DNA of 55,313 nucleotides from Spirochaetaceae bacterium UBA6089 (GTDB lineage: Bacteria > Spirochaetota > Spirochaetia > Treponematales > Rectinemataceae): contig DIXD01000112.1 of the NCBI GenBank assembly GCA_002435985.1, forward strand, positions 1 to 55,313, written 5' to 3'. Both the position numbers and the translations under genes were made by a program. The notes beneath the pieces are model-generated. The model was not told where the DNA came from and searched no databases. It worked only from the letters and a program-made list of their open reading frames with translations. Shown here one piece after another: positions 17,343 to 26,286 of this stretch (the stretch's first letter is position 1; each line of letters opens with the position of its first letter).

Positions 17343-17756
17343 ATGAATCACCTGAACAGCATTCTAGTAGAAGGAAATCTGGTGCGAGATCCGAATATTC
17401 GATCGACGCCGTCCGGAAACCAGGTCTGCGACTTTACGCTTGCCACAAATCGCACTTACAAAGTCGGAGATCAAAAATATGAAAACGAAGTCTCGTATTT
17501 CGATATCGAAGCATGGGCAAGACTCGGTGCGGCGTGCGCACAGAACCTTAAGAAAGGACGTGGCGTCAGAGTCGTCGGCAGACTAAAACAGGATCGGTGG
17601 ACCGATACCGACGGAAAGACGCACGCCCGGGTAAAAATCGTTGCCGAACACATCGAGTTCAAGCCTTTGAACAAGGGAACCCGCGACACTCTACCGAAGT
17701 ATGACGAGGGGAACGAGACGCCTTCACGAAACGAAGAGAGTGCGGCAGTGTTTTAA
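17343..17756 (+). CDS. ssb: Single-stranded DNA-binding protein
   Basis: The 137-residue protein starts MNHLNSILVEGNLVRDPNIR and has FTLATNRTYK, SYFDIEAWARLG and KGRGVRVVGRLKQDRW. These are the OB-fold blocks of bacterial SSB. The C-terminal tail is short and acidic but ends ESAAVF rather than the usual DDDIPF, so partner-protein binding may differ. The start is fixed by AAGGAGGT 5 bases upstream. A longer open frame upstream has no homologous character. Confidence 0.92.
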   Translation: MNHLNSILVEGNLVRDPNIRSTPSGNQVCDFTLATNRTYKVGDQKYENEVSYFDIEAWARLGAACAQNLKKGRGVRVVGRLKQDRWTDTDGKTHARVKIVAEHIEFKPLNKGTRDTLPKYDEGNETPSRNEESAAVF

Positions 17757-17815
17757 AGCTCCACCAATGGCGTGCACCAGAGGATAGCCCCATGCCAGAG
17801 GGCAAACAAAGGATC

Positions 17816-18598
17816 TCAGCCCTCTGGCCTTTTGAAAATATTTTCATAATGGTGGGAAGAAGAGAGGGCATCGGTCGAGTCCTGAACCGCCTGGGCGAGC
17901 AGTGCAAGAAAACGATCGCGTATCTCGGGATTCTTCATGCGAGCGGTTGGGCCTGAAATGCTTATCGCGCCGACAAAGTCGGATCCCGGGAGTCTGAGGG
18001 GCATCGCGTAGCACGTAAGGCCCACCTCGAACTCCTCCCTGTCGATGGCATATCCCAGTTCGCGGGCTCGATTTGCCTCGGCGATGATGTCCTCGGGATC
18101 AGTATAGGTAGACTCGGTGATCTTCAGTAAGGGTCCTGGCCCCAGAATGGCGCGGATTCTCTCTTCGCTAAGCTGAGAGAGAATGGCCTTGCCCACCCCG
18201 GTGCAATAGAGGGGCAGCCTGTCCCCAGGCATGGACCGCAAGCGCAGGCTGCGGTTGGCTTCTGCGCGATCGAGGTAAATCGCAGAATCGCCTGCAAGGT
18301 AGGCGAGGTTGACAGATTCACCGGACTCGCGGGCGAGCCTCTCGATAATCGGACGGAGTTTTTCCGCAACAAGCTGGCGTACGGGCACCTTGCTTCCCAA
18401 TTCGAAGAGTGAAAGACCCAGCGTCCATCCGGCAGGGCAGCGCTCCACCACCCCCTTTGTTTCGAGCACATTCAGATAGCGCAAAGCTGTCGCTTTGTTC
18501 ATGCCCGTCTCTTTGGAGAGCCTTGCAAGAGAAACACCTTCCCCGACGTTTGCGAGGTAAAACAGAATATCCAAAGCCTTGCCAGCCGACTCACTCAT
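17816..18598 (-). CDS. IclR-family transcriptional regulator
   Basis: The 260-residue product has an N-terminal winged helix (about residues 5-65: LARLSKETGMNKATALRYLNVLETKGVV) and a C-terminal effector domain with GDRLPLYCTGVGKAILSQL and GYAIDREEFEVGLTCYAMPL. This is the IclR layout. Such proteins often repress catabolic operons and their own gene. GGAGTAAAG lies upstream of the ATG. A clear palindrome at its own promoter supports autoregulation. No obvious catabolic operon is adjacent. Confidence 0.92.
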   Translation of the reverse strand: MSESAGKALDILFYLANVGEGVSLARLSKETGMNKATALRYLNVLETKGVVERCPAGWTLGLSLFELGSKVPVRQLVAEKLRPIIERLARESGESVNLAYLAGDSAIYLDRAEANRSLRLRSMPGDRLPLYCTGVGKAILSQLSEERIRAILGPGPLLKITESTYTDPEDIIAEANRARELGYAIDREEFEVGLTCYAMPLRLPGSDFVGAISISGPTARMKNPEIRDRFLALLAQAVQDSTDALSSSHHYENIFKRPEG

Positions 18599-18687
18599 GA
18601 TCTCTTTACTCCACTACCGAATTCCTATTTCAGGGACGAAGTGCACAGCACGTCACTTGCGATGTCATACTGTACACACATATCAGC

Positions 18688-18708
18688 AAATGAAACATCA
18701 TTTCATTT
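18688..18708. promoter_or_regulatory. Candidate IclR operator
   Basis: AAATGAAA (18688-18695) and TTTCATTT (18701-18708) are perfect 8-base arms around 5 bases. The site covers the expected start point of the iclR-type gene, immediately past its -10 box, so binding would block transcription. Confidence 0.65.
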
Positions 18709-18709
18709 T

Positions 18710-18738
18710 ACTGTATACATGAAGAGGCTGCTCGTCAA
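18710..18738 (-). promoter_or_regulatory. Promoter of the IclR-family gene
   Basis: On the minus strand TTGACG (18733-18738) and TACAGT (18710-18715) are 17 bases apart. The leader is about 105 bases. Confidence 0.6.
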
Positions 18739-18760
18739 GAAATATTTTTACAAGCCGGAG

Positions 18761-20896
18761 CTATGGTTTCCTTGGTCGCTCGGCGCTTGAGGTATGCTTT
18801 GCAGGGCGGGCCCCGGCGTCAGACTGCAGAGGCTCTTTTCGCCGCGCGGTCTCCTCGCTCCAGAAGCCGTCCTTCCAGTTAAAACGCGACGTGTTGTTAA
18901 GAGGCTTGTATTGCTCGGCGGCGCGGGCAATATCCCGATAGAGCCCGCGAGTCGGTTCTGCGTTCGACAGGTCGATGACAAAGCGCGAAAATCCTTGCTT
19001 TTTGAGATTCGGCACAAGGTCGATGAGCGAGAAGGGTGTCTCTGGAATCACTGTCGAATAATCCCGCCGCCCCACAAGGGTAAAGGACTTGCCCTCGCGG
19101 TCCGAGAAATGCGACTGCTCATAGGCGCGGGACAGATCAGCCCTTATTCTGAACAAATCGGGATAGGCGAACACAATTGGAACAAAAAACTGTGCGGGTA
19201 GATATTCGGTGAGCCGGTAGAGTGTTTGGCGCGAAATTTCATAGGGCGGAATGACGGCCTTGACCCCTTGTTCGAGATAGTACGAAAGCGCCCAGGGGTT
19301 GAAGGTATAGAGCCATGGACCAGCTATCAGTGTGACATTCTTTCCGCGGAGCAGGGTAAAATGTGCCTGATTGTTGACAATGACGAGGGAAACGCCCTTT
19401 CCTATCCAGTATTCGAGCTCGGTCTGAAGCCACACCGCATCGGACTCGACAAAATACGGATCGAGCCAGAGAATAAGCCTCTCGCGCTTAAAGGGAAGGT
19501 GTTCTTCCTCGCGGCGCATCGTTTCGGCATTGAGTTTATTGAAGAGAATCATGGCCTTTTTGGGGTGAAAGGTGAGAGCCGCGTGCAGATCCGCGACTTT
19601 TCCCGCGAGCACATAGGTGCCCGGTTCGAATACCGCATCGAGCTTTTTGCCGTCCATGTGCGGCAGCGCGGGCCTCGGTGCGCGGTGGGTGCTGGGAAAC
19701 TTGTGGAAGCGGCCAAGGTTCTTGGGAAGAATCGGCTTATATCGACGTGTCATTCCGGCAGTCTGAATGAGATACACGTCATCGTTCTGGCGCCAATCGC
19801 CGTCGAACAGAAGCAGCATGCCGTCCACACCGTACTGAACGGCCTGAATTTTAGCGGTGATGCGACCCGAATCGTCTTTGCGATGGATGCGCACGGAATC
19901 GCGCTCGGCAAGACCCTCGTATGTATTCATGAGTGCCCAACGCCTGCCATCGATGGTTCGGGCATCGCGAATCCTGCCGAGGTGAATACCCGTGCCGCCG
20001 GATTGATCAGGATGGATATAGTCGTCTGCCGTGCCGGTAATGAAAAAACTTGTCTTGCGTCGGGCAAAATCGGCCTGAAGCATGGCCTTGGCCTTGATGA
20101 CCGCCCGCTCTCGGTCTATCTCGCAATTGTCCATCAGATAACGGTATGCTGAGACCACCGTGCCGACATACTCAGCCGACTTCATTCTACCTTCGATCTT
20201 AAAGGCGTTCACACCCGCATCGATGAGCTCCGGCAGATATTCGACCAGCTGGAGATCGTCGGGAGAAAAATAATAGCCTTTCCCTGTCTCTCCCTCGTAG
20301 AGGCGCCTGCATGCCTGTGTGCACATGCCCCGATTCGCGCTCTTCCCACCGAGATAGCTCGAAAAAAGGCAGAGCCCCGAGGCGCTCACACAGAGCGCAC
20401 CATGCACGAACACCTCGAGCTCCAGACTCGTATACTGACGAATCTGCGCAATCTCCTGCAGTGAAAGTTCGCGGGCGAGCACTGCCCTCTTGAATCCACT
20501 CCGCGACAACTGATTGCAGCCTGCCGCCGAGGCGACATTCATCTGGGTAGAGCCATGCAGGGGCAACGAAGGAAAATATTCGCGGACCATCGTAGCGACG
20601 CCCGCATCCTGCACAATGATGCCGTCGGGACCTACGGACACAAGGTACTCGAGTAGCTGGTACAGGCGATCAGCTTCCCTCTCCTCGAATACGGTGTTGA
20701 CGGTGACATAGACCCTGCGTGCGCGTTCGTGGCAGGCGTAGACCGTAGCCTCGAACTGGTTGAACGCAAAATTCGTCGTACGCAGGCGCGCATTGAAGGA
20801 GCGTAGACCTAGGTACACAGCGTCAGCCCCTTCTCCGATTGCCGCATCGAGGGCTTCCGGAGAACCAGCGGGCGCAAGTAATTCAATTCTTTTCAC
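18761..20896 (-). CDS. Peptidase U32-family protein (RlhA/YegQ-like)
   Basis: The protein has RIELLAPAGSPEALDAAIGEGADAVYLG at its N-terminus and the U32 signature EVFVHGALCVSASGLC...SYLGGKSANRGMCTQACRR (about residues 160-205). FKIEGRMKSAEYV is a further family block. U32 proteins include iron-sulfur enzymes for 23S rRNA and tRNA hydroxylation, rather than true proteases in most cases. The 711-residue length matches the long form. I chose a GTG start at 20896; an upstream TTG in frame is inside the promoter. No Shine-Dalgarno is visible. Confidence 0.85.
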   Translation of the reverse strand: MKRIELLAPAGSPEALDAAIGEGADAVYLGLRSFNARLRTTNFAFNQFEATVYACHERARRVYVTVNTVFEEREADRLYQLLEYLVSVGPDGIIVQDAGVATMVREYFPSLPLHGSTQMNVASAAGCNQLSRSGFKRAVLARELSLQEIAQIRQYTSLELEVFVHGALCVSASGLCLFSSYLGGKSANRGMCTQACRRLYEGETGKGYYFSPDDLQLVEYLPELIDAGVNAFKIEGRMKSAEYVGTVVSAYRYLMDNCEIDRERAVIKAKAMLQADFARRKTSFFITGTADDYIHPDQSGGTGIHLGRIRDARTIDGRRWALMNTYEGLAERDSVRIHRKDDSGRITAKIQAVQYGVDGMLLLFDGDWRQNDDVYLIQTAGMTRRYKPILPKNLGRFHKFPSTHRAPRPALPHMDGKKLDAVFEPGTYVLAGKVADLHAALTFHPKKAMILFNKLNAETMRREEEHLPFKRERLILWLDPYFVESDAVWLQTELEYWIGKGVSLVIVNNQAHFTLLRGKNVTLIAGPWLYTFNPWALSYYLEQGVKAVIPPYEISRQTLYRLTEYLPAQFFVPIVFAYPDLFRIRADLSRAYEQSHFSDREGKSFTLVGRRDYSTVIPETPFSLIDLVPNLKKQGFSRFVIDLSNAEPTRGLYRDIARAAEQYKPLNNTSRFNWKDGFWSEETARRKEPLQSDAGARPAKHTSSAERPRKP

Positions 20897-20902
20897 AGTA
20901 TT

Positions 20903-20932
20903 CTTATATGCTCGAATGGCGCTTCTGTGCAA
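20903..20932 (-). promoter_or_regulatory. Promoter of the U32 gene, apparently leaderless
   Basis: On the minus strand TTGCAC (20927-20932) and TATAAG (20903-20908) are 18 bases apart. The GTG start is 6 bases past the -10 box. Confidence 0.55.
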
Positions 20933-20945
20933 GGAGATGGGGTGT

Positions 20946-20958
20946 GATGCGACGCATC
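20946..20958. promoter_or_regulatory. Short palindrome between the U32 and EF-G promoters
   Basis: GATGCG and CGCATC are 6-base perfect arms around one A, lying between two divergent promoters. It may be an operator or chance. Confidence 0.25.
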
Positions 20959-20983
20959 CCGCACATGGAGGCTTGCGCTTGTG

Positions 20984-21012
20984 TTGTAATTTATGATTTT
21001 TTCCTATATATT
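20984..21012 (+). promoter_or_regulatory. Putative promoter of the EF-G gene
   Basis: TTGTAA (20984-20989) and TATATT (21007-21012) are 17 bases apart; the leader is about 50 bases. Confidence 0.5.
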
Positions 21013-21067
21013 CTTTGAGGTTTTGATGTTACGGCACGCCTTCCTTGCATATACTTCGGAGCAATCC

Positions 21068-23092
21068 ATGAGTTTGGAAAGAATACGCAATATCGGTATT
21101 ATGGCACACATCGATGCCGGTAAAACGACGACAACCGAGCGCATACTATATTATTCTGGCAAGACATACAAAATCGGCGAAGTCGACGACGGCGAGGCGA
21201 CGATGGACTGGATGGATCAAGAACAGGAGCGGGGCATCACCATCCAAAGCGCGGCGACGACCACCTTTTGGCGCGACCACCAAATCAACATCATCGATAC
21301 GCCGGGCCATGTCGACTTTACCGCAGAGGTCGAGCGCTCCCTCCGCGTGCTCGATGGAGCGATCGCCGTGTTCTGCGCCGTGGGAGGTGTGGAGCCTCAA
21401 TCTGAGACGGTCTGGCACCAGGCAGATCGATACCATGTGCCGCGGATCGCCTATATCAACAAAATGGACCGGCTAGGAGCCAATTTCGAGGCCGTGCTGC
21501 AGGACATGCGTACAAAACTGGGCGCGAACCCGGTGCCTCTGAATATTCCCATAGGCAGGGAAAACACCTTCGAAGGCGTCATCGATCTCATCGAAATGGA
21601 AGAACTCCGCTGGAATGAAGACGGCTCTGAGATGACCAGATCTCCCGTAGCGAAAGAGAGAATGGAGATGGCTCAGCGTTGGCACAAAAATCTCATCGAT
21701 GCCGTCTCGTCTCGATCCGATATCATCACCACGCTCTACCTCGAAGGTTCTCCTATCCCCAAAGAGACGCTCAGGGCTGAAATTCGGAAAGCCTGCATCG
21801 CCCGACATTTCGTGCCGGTATTTGCAGGCGCTTCGCGTAGGAATATGGGTGTCCAACCTCTCCTCGACGCAATCGTGGACTATCTGCCCGCACCCGACGA
21901 GGTGGGAGCAATCAAAGCATTTCACACAAAAAAAGAGGAAGAAGTCGAAATTCCCTGCCAGACCAACGGCTATCCTCTCGGACTGGTGTTTAAGGTCCAG
22001 TACGACCGCGAAGCGGGCTCGCTCTGCTATGTCCGTATGTACTCCGGATCCTTCCATAGCGCATCGACGGTCTACAACACATCCAAAAAAAAACGCGAGC
22101 GCGTCACAAGACTTCTGCGCATGCACGCGAATAAGAGCGAGCCAATCGACTCGGTGAGCGCAGGCGACATCGCGGTGTTCGTAGGCCTCAAACTCGCACA
22201 GACCGGCGATACGCTTGGTACGGAGGGATATCCTGTTCTCCTCGAAAAGATGCACTTCCCCGAGCCGGTCATCTCCGTAGCGATCGAACCAAAGACTCTT
22301 TCGGACCGCGATAAGCTGAAAGAAGCCCTAGAAATTCTTGCGCGCGAGGATCCCACCTTCGACGTCTACGAAGACGAAGAGACTGGCCAGATCATCATCC
22401 GCGGCATGGGAGAGCTGCATCTCGACGTCCTCGTGACACGCGTTGTCCGCGAATTCAAGGTTCAGGCGAAAATCGGTAATCCACAGGTCACCTACCGCGA
22501 GTCGATCACCACGAAAGTCCGGCACAGCGAGAAGTTCCACAGAGTCATCGCCGGCAAGGAGAATACTGCAGGTCTGACTATCGAAGTCGAGCCACTGCCC
22601 CGTGGTTCGGGCAATCAGTATAAAAAGGCCCTGCGTGCACACGATGTCCCCGAAGAGATCTTCGACGCCATCGAACGTGGCATCGTTGCGGCATTCTCGT
22701 CGGGCATCCAGTATGGCTACCCTGCGGTCGACATAGGTGTGTCTCTCGTCGACATAGACTACAACGAGTTGTCTTCCACCGCCTTTGCCTTCGAAGCCTG
22801 TGCCAATATGGCGTATGATGCCGCCTGCAGGGCTGCTGGTCCCGTCTTGCTTGAGCCAATTATGAAGGTCGACATTCTGACGCCGAAGGAGTTCGTCGGC
22901 GAAGTGATGAGTCTTGTCTCTCAGCGGGGTGGGTTCATCCAAGGCTCGGAGACAAAGAGCGTCTCCGAAGTCATCCACGCCCAGGCGCCCCTCGCCACGA
23001 TGTTCGGTTTTACGACGAGCCTGAGATCGGTGAGCCAGGGACGGGCCTCGTTCAGTATGGAATTCAGCCACTTTGAGCCGAAGCGGAGTTAG
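21068..23092 (+). CDS. Elongation factor G, spirochaete second-type
   Basis: The 674-residue GTPase has G1 AHIDAGKTTTTERIL, G2 QERGITIQSAATT, G3 DTPGHVDFTAEVERSLRVLD and G4 NKMDR. Domains II-V follow, with EDPTFDVYEDEETGQIIIRGMGELHLDV and the C-terminal FVGEVMSLVSQRGGFIQGSE. Spirochaetes carry EF-G paralogues that divide translocation and ribosome recycling. The shortness (main EF-G is about 690-700) and sequence suggest this is one of those, but I cannot say which. GGAG lies 6 bases before the ATG at 21068. No ribosomal protein genes are adjacent, unlike str-operon fusA. Confidence 0.88.
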   Translation: MSLERIRNIGIMAHIDAGKTTTTERILYYSGKTYKIGEVDDGEATMDWMDQEQERGITIQSAATTTFWRDHQINIIDTPGHVDFTAEVERSLRVLDGAIAVFCAVGGVEPQSETVWHQADRYHVPRIAYINKMDRLGANFEAVLQDMRTKLGANPVPLNIPIGRENTFEGVIDLIEMEELRWNEDGSEMTRSPVAKERMEMAQRWHKNLIDAVSSRSDIITTLYLEGSPIPKETLRAEIRKACIARHFVPVFAGASRRNMGVQPLLDAIVDYLPAPDEVGAIKAFHTKKEEEVEIPCQTNGYPLGLVFKVQYDREAGSLCYVRMYSGSFHSASTVYNTSKKKRERVTRLLRMHANKSEPIDSVSAGDIAVFVGLKLAQTGDTLGTEGYPVLLEKMHFPEPVISVAIEPKTLSDRDKLKEALEILAREDPTFDVYEDEETGQIIIRGMGELHLDVLVTRVVREFKVQAKIGNPQVTYRESITTKVRHSEKFHRVIAGKENTAGLTIEVEPLPRGSGNQYKKALRAHDVPEEIFDAIERGIVAAFSSGIQYGYPAVDIGVSLVDIDYNELSSTAFAFEACANMAYDAACRAAGPVLLEPIMKVDILTPKEFVGEVMSLVSQRGGFIQGSETKSVSEVIHAQAPLATMFGFTTSLRSVSQGRASFSMEFSHFEPKRS

Positions 23093-23182
23093 TGCACACC
23101 TAAATGGAATATTGGGCAGCGTATCGCGAACGCGCCGACACCGCGCAATCGAAGGTTTTCAAGAATGTTGTGGGAGATGCAC

Positions 23183-23863
23183 TCAGAAACAGGAGAGCAC
23201 GAAAGTGCCGATCAGCACCTCGAGATCGAAGAGCTCGCGGTGTTCCGGAATATTCTCGATATTTCTAAGCTGAAGATCGATTTCGTCGATATACCAGAAA
23301 AAAAGGCCAAATTTCGGGTCGATGCGAAACGCGTACTCGAGAAAATCATTTGCCTTGCCGAGCGAACCAAACAATAAGGAAGGAATCTGACGCGATATCC
23401 CTACAAAGGATCGAAATGCCGAAACCGTACGGCCATCTCGGTATTCCTCGACGAACCTGGCAAGATCGGCCAAGAGCTGTTCCTGCATGAGGTGCTCCAT
23501 CCCGTCGGCCCAAGTCTTGTTGATGAGGAGCGTCATATTCTCTCTGAACACGCGCAGGAGATGGAAGACACGGATAAGTCGCTGGTCTTCCGTGCAGTCG
23601 ATATAGAAGCTGAATTCCCCAGGGTTCCCGAGAAGGTTGGCGAGCGCCACGGCCGATTTTGTTCGTTCCTGCCCTGTGGACCTGACCATCGTCTCGAAAA
23701 GTTCGAAGACTTTCTTCTCAGATTCGGTCACGAGAGTGCCCACTCTGGCGGAATCGACAAAATCCATAGCCATACCATGGCGAAAAGCCGGAAAATGGTC
23801 AAGGGGTTCGTATAAAAGCCATTGGGGGGACCTCCTGTTGCGCGGCTCATAGGAATATCTCAT
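23183..23863 (-). CDS. Uncharacterised soluble protein, 226 residues
   Basis: I do not recognise this family. The product starts MRYSYEPRNRRSPQWLLYEP and is mostly helical in appearance, with no signal peptide or membrane segment. Charged segments such as VTESEKKVFELFETMV and EQLLADLARFVEEYRDG alternate with hydrophobic ones, and FGLFFWYIDEIDLQL is near the C-terminus. The start was placed at 23863; an in-frame ATG at 23902 lies inside the divergent gene. It is divergent from the DUF4954 gene, with only 9 bases between start codons, so the two promoters must overlap the opposing coding sequences. Confidence 0.6.
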   Translation of the reverse strand: MRYSYEPRNRRSPQWLLYEPLDHFPAFRHGMAMDFVDSARVGTLVTESEKKVFELFETMVRSTGQERTKSAVALANLLGNPGEFSFYIDCTEDQRLIRVFHLLRVFRENMTLLINKTWADGMEHLMQEQLLADLARFVEEYRDGRTVSAFRSFVGISRQIPSLLFGSLGKANDFLEYAFRIDPKFGLFFWYIDEIDLQLRNIENIPEHRELFDLEVLIGTFVLSCF

Positions 23864-23866
23864 ACT
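23838..23866 (+). promoter_or_regulatory. Promoter of the DUF4954 gene, apparently leaderless
   Basis: TTGCGC (23838-23843) and CATACT (23861-23866) are 17 bases apart. The ATG starts 6 bases after the -10 box. The whole promoter lies inside the opposing gene's first codons. Confidence 0.5.
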
Positions 23867-23872
23867 TGGGGT

Positions 23873-26275
23873 ATGGCAAACGATATTAGAATTTCCATAC
23901 AAACAAGGGTAGGTGAAGGGTTCATCCCACCAAAGTATCTTCGCCCAGGCGAAAACGAGTACCGCATCCGCGACGAACAGCTTCGAAGTCTTGGAAAAGA
24001 GCCCTCATCGTTTCGGCATCTATCTGCCCACGAACTGGAAGTGCTGGTGAGAAACAACAATACCTGCAACGACTGGTCGCTTTTGCTCGTAAAGGACCCA
24101 TTCTGCCCCGAGCTTCTACGCAACAATCTCTTTTTCGGGCTCATACGCATCTCCCGCCTGGAACATGTGACGCTGGAACACCACGATATCTCGATGGAAG
24201 CAGGTATCTTCAACTCGCAGATCATCGCCTGCGATATCGGTGATAACTGCGTGATTTCGAACTGCGCGTACCTCTCCCACTACATAGTCGACGATCACTG
24301 CATACTCATCAACAATGCAGAGCTACAGGTCTCCAACCATGCAAAATTCGGCAACGGCATCATCATGGAAAGCGAAGACGAGTCGGTGCGGATTACGCTC
24401 GACGTGATGAACGAAAACGGAGGCCGCTGGATTTACCCCTTCAACGGTATGCTCCCGGGCGATGCCTGGCTCTGGGCGAAATTCCGCGACAGAAAGGCCC
24501 TGATGACCCAATTTGCGCGGCTGACCGATGCTCAGTTCGACCACAGGCTCGGCAGATACGGCATCATAGGCCACGACAGTGTGCTGAAGCACAATCGCAT
24601 CATAAAGGATACGTATGTCGGCGAAAGCGCATACATTAAAGGATCGAACAAGCTGAAAAACCTCACCATCAATTCGAGTGCCGAGGCTCCCACACAGATC
24701 GGCGAGGGCGTCGAGATGGTCAATGGCATTATCGGCTATGGCTGCCGTGTCTTCTATGGATGCAAGGCTGTCCGTTTCGTGATGTGCGACAATTCTGCGC
24801 TGAAATACGGCGCCAGGCTCATTCACTCGGTGCTTGGAGAGAACAGCACGGTCTCCTGCTGTGAAATTCTCAACAATCTCATCTTCCCTGCCCACGAGCA
24901 GCACCACAACACGAGTTTTCTGATCGCAAGCCTGATCAAGGGCCAATCCAATCTCGCCGCAGGCGCAACCATAGGCTCAAACCACAATTCGCGAGCGCCC
25001 GACGGTGAAATCGAGGCAGGGCGAGGGTTCTGGCCGGGCCTCTGCACATCGGTCAAACATTCGTCGCGTTTTGCCTCGTTCTGCCTGCTCTCGAAGGGCG
25101 ATTATAAACACGAGCTCGACATAAGATTCCCCTTCTGCCTCGTGGACAACGATGAAGGCCAAGGACGGCTGATTTTGGCGCCTGCATGGTGGTGGTACGC
25201 AAACACGTATGCACTCATGCGCAACGAAAAAAAATTCAAGGATCGCGACAAGAGGATCGATCGACGCATCCAGTTCATCTACTCCCCCTTCGCACCCGAC
25301 ACGATGGCTGAGATACTCGAGGGGCTTGCAATTTTGGAGCGCGCGACGGGTGAAGCGGCAGTAATGTCGCTCATCGATGACAAGGCCAACCGAAACCTCT
25401 TAGGCAAACGAGTCTTCGCACTGATGGACGAAATCCGGGCCTCGTCCGAACACAGTGCGGAGAAAATGCAAACGTTGGGGGCTCACATACTCACCGCTTC
25501 GCACGATGAGCTGCCATTCGAGGTGCGAGTCAAAGGCTTCGAAAATTCAAACCGGGCCGCAGTGATCATGAAACCATGCAAGGCATGGCGCTCTTACCGC
25601 GAAATGCTGCTTTGGTTCGCCGTCGAGACGCTCTTGCCCGGACTCGAGGACTTGAGCGGTAATGACGCAGGATCTGCGGATCTTTTCGAAAAGGCGCGAG
25701 CGCTCTACGAACAGGACAATGCCATGGAGATGCAGTGGGAAAACCTGGGGGGATTCCTGGTCCGTCATTCTAAATTGGAACGCCTTTTGGCACGCATCGA
25801 GGAAGGGAGCATCCAAAGCTGGGACGCTGTCCACGATGCCTACCGCGAACTTTCTTCGGCATACGAACAGGATACGAAGGCTTTTGCGTGGGGAATTCTC
25901 GGCTACTTGGGCCTCGATCCCGAAAGCGCCACTGCGGCGGCTACCCCATACCTGCTCCAGTCGCTGAATGAGACACAACCGGAGGTGCCCTGGCCTACCC
26001 TCTCCAAAGCGACGCTCGTCGAACAGCTCAGAAAAGGCCGGGAGCTTGCATCCGAGATTAGCCGGAGAGTCTATGCATCTCGGGCAAAAGACTGGTCGAA
26101 CTCCTTCCGCAAATCCACGTTCCGCACCGAAGCAGAGCAGGTAGCCGTTCAAGGCAGCATCGAAGACAATGGTGCCATTCGCGCAATCCGCCTCGACATG
26201 GAATCGATACGGCAGACTATTGACCGACTGCTTGCCCGGCTTGGCGCAGAGCAGGCACCAGAGCAGGCACCGTAG
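23873..26275 (+). CDS. DUF4954-type protein with left-handed beta-helix
   Basis: The 800-residue product has hexapeptide-like repeats in its first half (about residues 90-390): IGDNCVISNCAYLSHYIVDDHCILINNAEL and later GCRVFYGCKAVRFVMCDNSALKYGARLIHSVLGENSTV. They suggest a parallel beta-helix like those in sugar-nucleotide and acyl transferases. HNTSFLIASLIKGQSNLAAGATIGSNHNSRAPDGE is a strongly conserved-looking block. The C-terminal half is helical. Large proteins of this kind occur in spirochaetes and Bacteroidetes and are annotated DUF4954 without known function; that assignment is from memory. No Shine-Dalgarno precedes the ATG. Confidence 0.7.
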   Translation: MANDIRISIQTRVGEGFIPPKYLRPGENEYRIRDEQLRSLGKEPSSFRHLSAHELEVLVRNNNTCNDWSLLLVKDPFCPELLRNNLFFGLIRISRLEHVTLEHHDISMEAGIFNSQIIACDIGDNCVISNCAYLSHYIVDDHCILINNAELQVSNHAKFGNGIIMESEDESVRITLDVMNENGGRWIYPFNGMLPGDAWLWAKFRDRKALMTQFARLTDAQFDHRLGRYGIIGHDSVLKHNRIIKDTYVGESAYIKGSNKLKNLTINSSAEAPTQIGEGVEMVNGIIGYGCRVFYGCKAVRFVMCDNSALKYGARLIHSVLGENSTVSCCEILNNLIFPAHEQHHNTSFLIASLIKGQSNLAAGATIGSNHNSRAPDGEIEAGRGFWPGLCTSVKHSSRFASFCLLSKGDYKHELDIRFPFCLVDNDEGQGRLILAPAWWWYANTYALMRNEKKFKDRDKRIDRRIQFIYSPFAPDTMAEILEGLAILERATGEAAVMSLIDDKANRNLLGKRVFALMDEIRASSEHSAEKMQTLGAHILTASHDELPFEVRVKGFENSNRAAVIMKPCKAWRSYREMLLWFAVETLLPGLEDLSGNDAGSADLFEKARALYEQDNAMEMQWENLGGFLVRHSKLERLLARIEEGSIQSWDAVHDAYRELSSAYEQDTKAFAWGILGYLGLDPESATAAATPYLLQSLNETQPEVPWPTLSKATLVEQLRKGRELASEISRRVYASRAKDWSNSFRKSTFRTEAEQVAVQGSIEDNGAIRAIRLDMESIRQTIDRLLARLGAEQAPEQAP

Positions 26276-26286
26276 CAGCGGCCCTT

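Noticed and set aside
20897..20932. TTG start giving a 12-residue longer U32 protein
   Set aside because: The TTG is the first base of a good -35 box and there is no ribosome site before it.
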